This document shows positions 26,345-36,999 of a stretch of DNA of 64,000 nucleotides, one piece after another. Source of the stretch: Steromphala cineraria (Eukaryota > Mollusca > Gastropoda > Trochida > Trochidae); NCBI GenBank assembly GCA_916613615.1, contig OU744736.1, positions 5,420,330 to 5,484,329 on the forward strand, read 5' to 3'. The translations under genes were made by a program, and so were the position numbers. The notes below the pieces were generated by a model. The model was not told where the DNA came from. It saw only the letters and a list, made by a program, of their open reading frames with translations, and did not search any database. The number at the start of each line of letters is the position of its first letter. Position 1 is the first letter of the stretch.

Positions 26345-26429
26345 CAAATCCAAATTTGTTTATTTCATTGATCTGGTAATCGTATCAAAGTGGGTTAAAT
26401 CAATGTCTTTACTGACAAAGGCACGGAGC

Positions 26430-26630
26430 AGAATGGTGTAATAGTTAGCACGCTTGCCTCTCACGCCAGGGACCCAGGTTCGAATCCCGTTAGAAACCCC
26501 AAAAATTGTGACTTGGGTCTCATATTGTGTTTTGTCCCTGAGCAAGACACTTCTTCCATATTGCAATCAGTTCACCCAATTGTACAAATTGTAACCTGAA
26601 CAAGGGGGACAAGTACAGACCATTATGGTT
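26430..26630 (+). mobile_element. tRNA-derived SINE with 9-bp target duplication
   Basis: An A-box-like TGGTGTAATAGTTAGCACG and, about 35 bases on, a perfect B box GGTTCGAATCC (26,478-26,488) form an internal RNA polymerase III promoter. A non-tRNA body with GAGCAAGACACTTCTTCC follows, as in many marine invertebrate SINEs. GCACGGAGC occurs at 26,421-26,429 and 26,631-26,639, a GC-rich repeat that fits a target-site duplication. The inverted partner region lacks this segment. It is not a functional tRNA gene because the acceptor stem and 3' half are not tRNA-like. Confidence 0.85.
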
Positions 26631-26694
26631 GCACGGAGCGCTGTTTAATCGGCGGCACCGAATATACTATCCCTCTAGGATTAATACTCATGTG

Positions 26695-27047
26695 CTGATG
26701 TTCCTGAGGGGGACAATTCGGATTCTTTCACTAAATGTAAGATTTCTTTTCTTTGCCATATTTACAGCCGAAATAGATGTAAATAGTAGTGTGAGTGACT
26801 CTGCAAATGAAAACCTATGAACAACTTTAATAGCAACATATTTTGTTCAAGGAATCAAACATCAAGTTATTACACCCTGCAGAAAAATAACACCTTTAAA
26901 TCAGTTTACAAAACTAATAAAAGGCAATAAAAGTTTTGACATAATATGTTGAATAGATGTTTACAAACATAGTTAAACAATTATACAAAAAGATGTACTC
27001 ACCCAGACTGAACGACAATACCTTCTGTTTTCACCTTCCAACTTGAA
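26695..27047 (+). repeat. Dispersed repeat R1, copy 2
   Basis: It aligns with 100-495. Here a strong acceptor-like tract (TTTCTTTTCTTTGCC then ATATTTACAG) precedes a short frame AEIDVNSSVSDSANENL and a stop. An ATG-initiated frame upstream, beginning MFLRGTIRIL and running into a hydrophobic stretch RFLFFAIFTA, would look like a signal peptide. Copy 1 breaks that frame, so coding status is uncertain. The whole 26,345-27,440 interval is absent from the inverted partner near 56.85 kb. Confidence 0.5.
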
Positions 27048-27439
27048 TAGTAAAATGTCTGACTAAACAGCCAGAAGGTCATTCTTGTCAGTTCTTTCAA
27101 AGTCATTTGATACAAAACATACTTTTGTTTCTATTTGAAAGATGCGAAATGAAACTAAAGTGAAAAATGATTAGTTAGGTGAGGAAGTTTAGAAAGTGAA
27201 TGTGTTTTTATACAATATATCACTTAACAAAATATAAATCTACCATCACATTTGTATTGTCTTGCATACAAAGCTATTATGAATATGTCATTGTCATTGT
27301 CCTGTTCTCTGAAGATATTGTTTGAAGTCACCTATTTTTCACTATCCCTTTCGATCTCATATATTAACCATAGCTATCTACTGTGAAGTTTTTAAGTTTT
27401 CATAAATATTTAAAACTTCAATTGCCTTTTTTTCTGACT

Positions 27440-28092
27440 CAGAAAGTGTATATTTGTTTTAAGAAAATGGTTTCTTCATGTCCCTGACGTCAAAAAGTTC
27501 CCCAATAATATATTAGTCATGAGGACTTGACATATCAAAGTAAGCAATATTGAAATGAAGATAATCCTCCCTTTGATATTGACAATTGTTATTCCCGACA
27601 ACTCATGTTCTGACAAAGCGTGTTTTATGTGTATTCTGACCTTAAAACTGACTCTGCATTTCAGTGCAACAAAATATTTGGATTAAGCTGATCCTTCTCA
27701 ATAATATGGAGACTAATGAGCCAGTCTTAGTCGTGTGTGATTGCTTTTGATAGTCAATCGATACAAAAAGTTTTGAGTTTAAGCTCATAAAGTTCTAAAT
27801 TAACAGACATAGCATATAGCATAACATGATCAATGTAATCACTCTAAAGTAAAGGTGATTGGCCCTTGGGGAGGTCTTGAGATAATCCCTGGGGTCTAGT
27901 ATTTACGAAAGTAATTTATGAGGCTAATTGGGGCACTATATTGGATTATTGGAAGGGAGAGTCATTTCTAAAATGGATCTTTAAGCTCATCGCAAATACT
28001 ATCGAGACGATGGAAAAAACTTTTGATTTTACAAAACAGTTTTAGACATATCTATTATTTGTAACATACGATGGAAACAATGATTGGAAAAC
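27440..28092 (+). repeat. Unit D continued (inverted partner 56.4-56.85 kb)
   Basis: TGACGTCAAAAAGTTCCCC and TCATGAGGACTTGACATATC at 27,485-27,535 match 56,670-56,715 on the reverse strand, and TGTGATTGCTTTTGATAGTC at 27,735 matches 56,450. A motif GAGG(A/T)CTT(A/G)AGGTAATTTGTC with TTTACGAA and TTTATGAGGC recurs at about 25,990, 27,870 and, decayed, 30,700, a sub-repeat inside the unit. Confidence 0.65.
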
Positions 28093-29326
28093 ACTATACA
28101 ATTATAGACTGGTGATGAGGTCAATACCTGTTTTTATAGACCCGAGTAAAACAATATTGACCGAGGACGAAGTCCGAGGTCGATATTGTTTTACTCGGGT
28201 CTATAAAAACAGGTATTGACCGAACTCACCAGTCCATAATTGTTTTATTATGTCTCGATCAAAAAAGTCAAAACATAATGGAAATCTACAGCAATGAGCG
28301 GCATTTGGGCTCGATTGTTGGCAAGGACGGGTCAATGACGTCATGATAACAATAGCATGACGTCATGAAACAACGGTTTGACGTCATCGGCTCTATTTTT
28401 AGTAACTCAAGTCAATATCACTTTTGGTCGGACTCGGGGTCACGGGGGTCAAGTCAATATCAATTTCTGTCGACTGTCACGTGACCGGTTTTCGACCAAT
28501 CGGATTGCCGGAAAATTACGCTCACATAATAAAAAGAGTTATCATATCCAAATATTAAGCTGATTCAACTCAATGATTTGGTTTAGGTAGTAGGCATTTA
28601 TCTATTTTTTAAAGTAATTAGTGAAAACAACAAACCTTGAAGTCTTGATTGAAATGGCGTGTCTGTCAAGAATTTCTTGAAGATTGTTGAATTTGTTTAG
28701 GCAAAGAAGTCCTCATAATGTATCAAAGGGACGTCCTCACAGTATTATTGCAAGATGTATCACCCCAACCACTTTGATAAAAAACAGTTTTAGTTTTGCC
28801 TGTTTGTTTGTTTTCCATTAAGTAATTGCAATGGCTATTCCTGATAATCTTTGATGTTGTGTAAGACAGCTTCCCTACAATAGAGATTATTATGTGAGCG
28901 TATTTTTCCAGCAATCCGATTGGTCGAGAACAGGTCACATGACAGTCGACAGAAAGTGATATTGACTTGACCCCCGTGACCCCGAGTCCGACCAAAAGTG
29001 ATATTGACTTGAGTTACTAAAAATAGAGCCGATGACGTCAAACCGTTGTTTCATGACGTCATGCTATTGTTATCATGACGTCATTGACCCGTCCTTGCCA
29101 ACAATCGAGCCCAAATGCCGCTCATTGCTGTAGGTTTCCATTATGTTTTGACTTTTTTGATCGAGACATAATAAAACAATTATGGACTGGTGAGTTCGGT
29201 CAATACCTGTTTTTATAGACCCGAGTAAAACAATATCGACCTCGGACTTCGTCCTCGGTCAATATTGTTTTCCTCGGGTCTATAAAAACAGGTATTGACC
29301 TCATCACCAGTCTATAATTGTATAGT
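28093..29326. mobile_element. Foldback pair: two family-1 elements in inverted orientation
   Basis: Arms of 440 bp each (28,093-28,532 and 28,887-29,326) are nearly identical reverse complements, separated by 354 bp of other sequence. Each arm itself starts with the 145-bp family-1 head palindrome, so the locus is a palindrome of palindromes. Each arm carries three TGACGTCA sites (left arm at 28,336, 28,358 and 28,379), GTCAC(G/A)TGACC and CCAATCGGATTG. Both outer ends read ACTATACAATTATAG inward. It may be one composite element or two insertions. Such DNA would extrude a large cruciform. Confidence 0.85.
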
Positions 29327-30951
29327 ATTTGCATTTTACCAATAAAGAAAGATGAAGGCAATATAAAGGTTGCAACAAATATACTAATGACGTTCTCAAG
29401 CAAGTTGTTATCCATAATATTTCCGTCTTCATTCTTCAAGTCTTTTCTTGATTGGTGCAATTATTTTCGCCATGTAAATAGCTGCTTTTGATGGTCAATC
29501 AGAAATTCCTTGAGTTAAAACTACTCCAGTGAACATACAGCTTTAATACATGTGGGATTACACAACATACGTATCAATAAGAGTATCAAACTGAACAAAA
29601 AGAAACAAACAAACAGTTTTTAATCAGATATTTGCTAAATTGTTATCTAAGAAACGGCAATGTTTTTCTGTTTGAATTTTACTTAAAGTTCTCTACATGT
29701 AAATATATTTTTTACTCTGAATTTCATATGCGACATCAAAATTCAATACTTTAAACTACTAGAAATGTAATATATCTATTGGACATGAGCATTTTGTGAG
29801 CGGAAATTCGTATTGGAATGTTTCTTTTGCTTGTGTGTGTATTCACAAGTGTTAAAAGAAAGTATACAAAAAACATTAAAAGTTTTTCCCAGCTCGGTTT
29901 TAGTCATTTTGTTACTTTGCAGGGCTTTTCCAAGCGTTGATACATGTATATTCTCTAACTGAGTGCCAAACAAGGCAGCAACAACTCCCATCATTTAAGT
30001 TTTCTGAGAAAAGAAAGAGTGCAATGGGAGGAAGGTTTACCAAATTAGCTACATCTTCACAGACTTCGCTCAAAGATAGTTTTATATTTGACAAGATTAA
30101 CTTTTGGTCTTCACATCTAACATCTCGCATGTGTTGTGTGGCAGCTATATGTCCAGTTTAATGTTCTAAATAAGAAAAATCTGGAGATACAAATGTCAAA
30201 TAGTTCTACTTTACTTTCAGACAATTGAGTGTGACCTTTTATACAAGGGAGAATAAATGTTTGTAATCTTGGTGTTTTCAGCTGAGAACGACTGCTGCAT
30301 CCTGAGAGGTTTTGACCTCATCTGCAATGTATATCAGTCTCTGAACCATTGATTTGAATGCAATCTTTCGTTTGGTCAGGGTGACTATTTTACTTTTGTT
30401 TTTTGTCATTCTTTTGGCACTCAGATCCTTATTTTGTAGTTGTCTACCCATACACATTATTCATACTGAACATCAGGGATAACTGATTCCTGATTGGTTC
30501 GTGGAATTCGACATTAAACTCGCACATTATTCTACATTTTTGAAGTGGTGTCTATTTGTTACCAGCTGGACATATCGATATTAGTTATAGCATTGTTCTT
30601 ACCAATTACCATTTTGATATGTTAGCAGATGCTTATTTATCTTGTTTTCTGATATATAAATGGAAGAAGGTAAGAACAGCTTTTAAGTAAATTGACTTGA
30701 GGTAATTTGTCTTAACTCTTTTATCATTATTGGATCAATTTGAAGGGATAAGCATCGTTAAAATGAGATATTTATAATTAGCTTCTTTGTGAATATTAAG
30801 ATAATGCATGTAAAACAATAGACTTTCTAATGAATCCATTTAGTTTCATTCAACATTGATCATTCAAAGAGAAAATAACTGCAACTTCAAAGGATTTGTT
30901 GACAAGTCTTTATTTAACAAAACAATTTTTCGGTTTGTCTCACAAGATAAA
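29327..30951. other. No recognised gene; decayed unit D remnants
   Basis: TGCTTTTGATGGTCAATCAG at 29,484 and GACTTGAGGTAATTTGTCTT at 30,694 resemble blocks of unit D. Small opposed frames at 29,776-30,161 overlap on both strands and have no recognisable motif. I see no further structure. Confidence 0.45.
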
Positions 30952-31002
30952 ACGATACTACGGAAGCGTATTAGTGTCACGGTGAAAAAATATTTTAGAA
31001 CT

Positions 31003-31412
31003 ATCTCATACGTAGGAGATACTATCTCCTACGTAGGACTTAGTATCTCCCACGTAGGACTTAGTATCTCCTACGTAGGAGATAGTTTCTCCTACGTAGG
31101 AGATAGTATCTCCTACGTAGGACTTAATTACCTAATACTTAGTATCTCCTACGTAGGACTTAGTATCTCCTACGTAGGAGATAGTTTCTCCTACGTAGGA
31201 CATAGTATCTCCTACGTAGGAGATAGTATCTCCTACGTAGGACATAGTATCTCCTACGTAGGACTTAGTATCTCCTACGTAGGACATAGTATCTCCTACG
31301 TAGGACTTAGTATCTCCTACGTAGGACATAGTATCTCCTACGTAGGACTTAGTATCTCCTACGTTGGACATAGTATCTCCTACATAGGACTTGGTATCTC
31401 CTACGTAGGACT
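31003..31412. repeat. Left array: 19 palindromic 21-bp units
   Basis: The unit is TTAGTATCTCCTACGTAGGAC, written here as core CTCCTACGTAGG plus a variable ending. Cores sit near 31,006, 31,026, 31,047, 31,068, 31,088 and 31,109, then, after one degenerate spacer (TTAATTACCTAATACTT), every 21 bp from 31,146 to 31,398. Units end GGAG, GGACTT or GGACAT. Because 21 is a multiple of three and the core is palindromic, both strands show a false seven-residue protein repeat (ISYVG). The TCCTACGTAGGA core could bind a dimer once every two helical turns. Confidence 0.95.
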
Positions 31413-32043
31413 TAATTCGTATTAGACATTGCTCAATTTACAGGGTTTTTGTGTTTATTTGCTGGTGTATTTGATATGTTGATGTTAATATTACATAATA
31501 TCGAATAATGAATGAAGTTATTGAAAGTTTTGTTAAACGTTTGATGGTCATAAATGGGATATGTATAGTTTTTTCTTACTGATTTTGGTCATTTAACAAA
31601 TTATACCATATAATGTGCTATTGATATTTGTTGTATGGTCGTTAACTGAACTAGATATTGTTACTAAGCGTTATTGACTCATCGGGCCCCTTACTCGGCG
31701 AAGTTACGAAGTGACATCTTTACCCAAATTGTAAAAAAGACGATAAACAGAACTGTGATTCAAAGATACTTTTATGTAAGTTAACAGTCACGCTATTTGT
31801 CAAAATAATCAATGATGCCCCCAGTCTGGGATGAATCGATCTGATTGCATATAGATATCATCGCCACGAATCTAAATCGGGTAAATTTAACTTAACAGAC
31901 AACAATATTCTTAATTCTTCAATCTAGTTTATTAGCAAAAGTAACGATTTTGTTGTAAACTATTATCACCCATTTGTGATATATTTCCTTAGTATTTGTA
32001 GCCTAAATTGACCTTAGGCTTCTCCAAAATCATTTGACCTTTA

Positions 32044-33377
32044 GGGTGGCTTCACACTGTCCCGATTTTGACCAACGAAAGAAACACGAATGAGAAAATT
32101 TGAAATTCGTACGATTTGACCCGAATATGGGAAAAAGACAGTCATAATCGGAGGCACTTCTAATTAAGAAAGAAGGCAACACGATGTTGAAAGAATGACA
32201 CACGACCACAAAACGAATTCAATGCGAATGGATGCACGATCGTAAAGGAGATTTAGCTCAGGTCGAGTTCGATTGGCCCGGAATTGATAACAATTGGTCT
32301 TGATTTGAATTTTTGCCCATGCGTGAAAGTAGGCTATGTGGTTGAACTAGCAGTGGAATGCCACCAAGTCTAAGAATGGATGTGTGGCACAACGTAAGAT
32401 AACCAGTAATGTTGCTAGACTATTAATATTTGGCCTCTTGGAACATATTCAGGCAATGGACCTATAATATAATTTTCAACTGACTTGCTAGATAACAATC
32501 GTTAGCAACTGAAAATGATTCAAAGCTTTCGAGCTCAGCCTTAACGAAGTCTGCACGACGACAACACGGTGGCAGCACGACGTCGTAACGGGACTACGAT
32601 GCATGTACGATGCCTCTAACCAGCTGTCGGTAAACATCACGTGACCTCTGGAAGTCAGCTGGAACGAGTATCATGGCTGCACAATTCGATTGTTTTAAAC
32701 GACCTTACGACTATTTATCATCTGGATATTTGTTTTTTTCTTCCTGGGCATCATATGAACTTTTTAAAATCAACTTAGTTAACCGGTGCCGTGTGCATCG
32801 AGAATGAATCGCAAAGTTACCGGGGCTATCTTAATACATCTTTATGCTTCGTATTACAGTCGGTAGAGTATTCATAGCTCCGGCAGCAAAATCGGAAGTG
32901 CAGGGACGTTTTTTGGTATGTCAAAAATATTCTGATAATCTATGCGAATATACATTTTCTTGGTGTAATCGTGTCTTCATCTTGCCTTTCGTACGACAAT
33001 AGCTACGAATCCGTGTCGTCATCGTATTACCTTCGTGTGATCATCTGTTCAATGGGCGAGTTTGACATGCAAATAAAATCGAATGACATCATCGTACTGA
33101 TCGATATACGAAGGCAATACGAACACATTACGAATTCACACGACGGTACCTCGATAGCATTGCGAAGGGGAAGATGGAGACACGGATGCAACACGAAAAT
33201 GGCGTGATCAACAATTTGCTCTCTTCCCCGATCTTGCCGCCGAAGCAAGAAAAACTCTTGCGGCGGTCAAAAGATGCGTTTACGAATGGCCCGATTGCTT
33301 ACGATCCTTTGCGAATTTGCACATTTTCAAATTCGTGTTTCCATCTTTTGTCAAATTCGGCTAAGTGTGAAGCGGCC
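32044..33377. mobile_element. Nested PIF/Harbinger-type non-autonomous element
   Basis: The ends read GGGTGGCTTCACACTGTCCC and, inward from the right, GGCCGCTTCACACTTAGCC. Further in they share AAACACGAAT and GAAAAT(T/G). Both ends are flanked by TTA (32,041-32,043 and 33,378-33,380), the three-base target of PIF/Harbinger. The interior is rich in CGAAT/ATTCG words and GC-richer than the host element. Frames at 32,971-33,488 overlap on both strands and lack transposase or Myb-like motifs. Confidence 0.75.
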
Positions 33378-34525
33378 TTAACGAATTATACAAATTGCTT
33401 TGATTATAAAGATGTTAGATGGGTTTTTTTTTTGTTTTTTAAAATATTTTTTAGTATTTATATGTGTACAACCTCTTGTTGTTTTTAAGGGCGGCCTTTA
33501 AATAAGCCTATTGCTTGGTCGACAAACCTAGTTTCACCGTATGAAATAAAATGTTTCCAAACCAGGGCTAGACAATATCGAACCGCACATTGAGATATTT
33601 GCTATTGTCCGTAAGATGTTTATATCTAAGGAAGCGCTTATCTATCTTTTATTCTTAACCGAATTGTTCTGCTTTGGATCACTTGTATATTTATCTCAAT
33701 ATTCATAGATTATAAGGCAAAAGTGTAGATGTCTTAGAGAATTGCGTCAACTTATGTGAATCCTCTTGCTGTAAACATTGCTACTTAATATTGTTCTATT
33801 TCACAATAATCACAATACGCATTCCAATACTAAAAGTAGTATTTAATGTATCATTTATGGTATTATATGTAGGACTAATGTTGCATACGGTATTCAGCGA
33901 AATCAAACAGTATTTTCTTAGCGAAAGAACGCACAAAAAGTTAATATTCATGCCTCAAATATTCTAAAAAAAAATTATGAGGAGTGCAGAAAAGGTACAT
34001 TTGTATTTGTATTATTTGAAGCGTTTACAAATTAATCGTTACTTTTGCTTATAATCTAAGATTTAAGGATATTATTGTCTGTTGCTTTGTAATACTGTCT
34101 AATGCGTTGCTTTGAAAAGGATTGAGATATTTGTCGATTATATAATATAAAACTTTAGCTGCATTTAAATCAATCAGATCAGATTGAGGCGACAATGGTT
34201 ATCTTGACAAAAGCGAGTCTTTAACCTTTGAGACACAGCTTGAATTGTCATATTTTAAAAAATTTGTTATTTCGACAAGTGAGTGGTCCTATGAAAAGGA
34301 ACTTGAATAACTAGTTTAGTTTTCGATCAGATTTGAAACGGTCTCCCTTTTGCTGATATATACAAAACTTAAGTTTGAAACACTACCTAAATTCCAACTA
34401 AAATAATACATTAATATCAACATATATTCATATAATATTACATAGAATACTTGTTTAACGACCCCTCTCGGTAAATAAGACGTGACATGAACAGTTTAAC
34501 ATTATTAAGTTTCTTTGTTAGGAGA

Positions 34526-34650
34526 TTCTATGTCCTACGTAGGAGATACTATGTCCTACGTAGGAGATACTATCTCCTACGTTGGAGAAACTATCTCCTA
34601 CCTAGGAGATACTAAGTCCTGCGTAGGAGATACTATCTCCTACGTAGGAG
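34526..34650. repeat. Right array: 6 palindromic 21-bp units
   Basis: Cores GTCCTACGTAGG or CTCCTACGTAGG lie near 34,532, 34,553, 34,574, 34,595, 34,616 and 34,637, at exact 21-bp steps, with a partial seventh at 34,518. Two units carry point changes (GTTGG, CCTAGG). It is the shorter mirror of the left array. Confidence 0.95.
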
Positions 34651-34703
34651 ATAGTTCTAAAAAAAAATTTCACCGTGACACTTATACGCTTCCGTACGAT
34701 ACT

Positions 34704-35771
34704 GTCTATTTTTCATGTAAAAAAATATTGTTTTAGTTTTTCTCGCATGAGATTCACTGATTAAGTTATATGTCACTATAAGTTACAAACTAACTTACAA
34801 TTACATGTATGTGTTGAGTTATTATCTTTTTGTAAGTTTGAAAGAAATAAACTATTAACATAAGTCACAAATCCATACTCACTTACATCCATGAGGTTGC
34901 CATGAACTACTTTGCAATTAAGAAGCGTTGTGTTCAGCAAATCGATGTCAGTTCATTTACATCTGCCAACCAACTCCTTGGCATGTTATTATATGTCTAT
35001 CAATTCCTATTCGTTTCGATCACAATTATCACAATTATCTTGACCCTTCTGTACTTTGGTCAAATAAGGTCGGATATAAAAAATATCACTGGAAAGGGGA
35101 AATAATTGAATACCTATGTCACAATAAAAACAATCTTGGAATGAGGGAAACTTTTGAGATCTGTTTCATCTCTTAACAATAAGTTTTTTTGTGTGCTTCA
35201 TTTATATCAATTAAGGCTTATTGTTATTTGAAATGAATCTGTAAAATCATTCTGTTAATGTAAATTTTAATTTTGTAAAATTACACAGTACACAGTGTAC
35301 ATTGCAATACTAAATAGCATTCTAAGCACAATGACAAAAGAAAAAAAAATATTTAATATGAAAACTAACATAAAATGCCCAATTCCAAAATGTGTATCTT
35401 TTTAATTGTGATAAATAAGTTGTCAGATATTAAAGAAAGATGTGCAAAAAATGAGAATCACGTTACCGTCTCATTGTAGTGAAGTCACGCGAATGGCTTA
35501 TTAACAGTTGATAATCAATGAGTGTCATCACCAAAACGACACAAATCATCACCGCACAAAAAAAGCTGATTAACCTCTACAAATGACAAAAACTGTCCAT
35601 AGAAAGAAATTTCACCAAAAAAGCCATTGTTCCTGAATGTCTGAATTATGTTTTAAGAGAACAGAAATGATGTGAAGGTAATGTACAATAACTTTACATA
35701 ACTCTTTATAAGCTTTACAACTTTACAAACCTCTCGTTTATTGCCCAACGTATGCATACATGTATACTATA
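34704..35771. other. No gene; short match to start of unit D
   Basis: CAATTATCTTGACCCTTCTGTACTTTGGTC at about 35,027-35,056 resembles 21,815-21,840 (CTTGTGACCTTCCTGTACTG), and GTCTTGGAATGAGGG-like sequence at 35,136 resembles 22,560. It may be the first part of a further decayed (+) unit. The remainder is featureless. Confidence 0.4.
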
Positions 35772-36985
35772 CAAAAAAAGAAACGCATAGCTGAATATTT
35801 CTAGGTTTGGTTACAGTCAATTTTGAATTGACACTGTCTTTTAGTAAATGCGTATAAGAAACTGAAATTTCTCATGGAGATAACAGGATCATTGCTCTTT
35901 ATTATATCATACACGCCATAAGACTTTAACGTCCTTTAGCTAATCAGAGGTCACTTGAATGTCATTGTCTGTTTTTACCACCACGTGAACGCCTAACAAT
36001 TGTCAAACGCCTTGGCATAGACTGTATAAGTCGCTATGTTGATGCTTGGATTATGGTCTTCAACTTGTCCTACAAAAACTGAGCCAGGTTTGGAAGCATT
36101 TGACGTAAACGTTAACGCTACCAGAGAGGTCAATCCAGTCCATCTCAAAAGTGTTCAATCAGGTTAAGATCTTGATTACGTAAGTGATAGGGGATCCCAT
36201 TGATGTTGTAACATGTCAGAAATGATCTTGTGACACCAACAGTATGTGCTCTTGCGATGTAGTGGACAACGTTACGACGCTACGTCATTTACTGGAAGCA
36301 CGTGCCGTTTGATGATAGTGTGTTATGAACGTGTTCCCATTAGACTACCTTGAAAATGAATGAAACCAGAAGAAATGTGTAGCCTACGGCCGCCCACATC
36401 ATCAGGTTACCTTTTCCAAAATCTAACGACTTGACTTTGGCAGTTTGGTGCATAACTTTCATTTGTACACGTCTGTATACCCAATTCTTTTTCATCTCCT
36501 CTTTGCAAAAGAAATCCTGTTGCATCGCTAAGACTTACACATTTCCCATGTCTTAGGTTCAAGACCTGAACGTTGTTACAGCACAGAACACGTTGCGCGC
36601 GATTATGACGTCATAACATATTGCCAAAGTAGCGTTTCCTGACTCTCAATCTGATCTGTTGCAAACGATTCCGTACTGTTTGTGGCGAAATTCTGTGTAG
36701 TATTGGCACCCTGGCAGCTGTGTACACAGCATTGACAATACGGTTACATGAGTAAAGGAACCAAATTTAGCGATCTTGACCCTCTGTGATGACCCCAGGT
36801 GTTCCAGAACGTGGACAATCATCGGCGGAACCAAATTGTTGGAAGCGTTCTAAAAGACAAGTGTTTGTGCTCTTTTAGACGTTATGACCCCTGGCAAGGA
36901 ATGTTTGCGACTCTCCAGTCTGAATTCTGCCAATGGCAGTGATTCGAGTTGCAGTGCCAAAACGTGGAATTTGCATTTACTCTTC
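35772..36985 (-). pseudogene. Decayed Tc1/mariner transposon with transposase relic
   Basis: The left end reads CAAAAAAAGAAACGCATAG after a TA, a known type of Tc1-like terminus. On the minus strand, pieces in three frames follow transposase order: TATRITAIGRIQTGESQ (helix-turn-helix start, about 36,970), FQQFGSADD then PRSGTPGVITEGQDR, RISPQTVRNRLQQ, then a PDDVGG block near 36,400 in place of the usual MVWGG, and a DLNPIEH-like LT*LNTFEMDWIDLSG near 36,150. Many stops and frame changes make it inactive. I could not find the right terminal repeat, so that boundary is approximate. Confidence 0.8.
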
Positions 36986-36999
36986 ATATTGTGAAACTC

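Larger units (their letters stand above)
30960..34695. mobile_element. DNA transposon with 21-bp palindromic subterminal arrays and 8-bp target duplication
   Basis: Both ends read ACGGAAGCGTAT(T/A)AGTG inward, then TCACGGTGAAA, an A/T run, AGAACTATCTC and the first palindromic unit, giving about 45 bp of matched terminal repeat before the arrays. ACGATACT flanks the element directly at 30,952-30,959 and 34,696-34,703. The left end carries 19 units and the right 6. The interior has no transposase frame, and a Harbinger-type element is nested within. An 8-bp duplication fits hAT, P, Merlin or KDZ-type transposases; the ends do not let me choose. Confidence 0.85.

Noticed and set aside
26424..26500. 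Functional tRNA gene
   Set aside because: A and B boxes are present, but the acceptor stem does not pair and the downstream body is SINE-like with a target duplication.
31003..31412. CRISPR-like array
   Set aside because: Units are contiguous at 21 bp with no unique spacers, the core is fully palindromic, and the context is eukaryotic.
30856..31425. 189-residue frame with repeated ISYVG units (and its minus-strand twin)
   Set aside because: The 21-bp unit is palindromic and a multiple of three, so both strands give the same false heptad. The array belongs to the transposon end.
32971..33488. Three overlapping frames on both strands
   Set aside because: They fall inside the nested Harbinger-type element, have no transposase or DNA-binding motif, and arise from its higher GC content.
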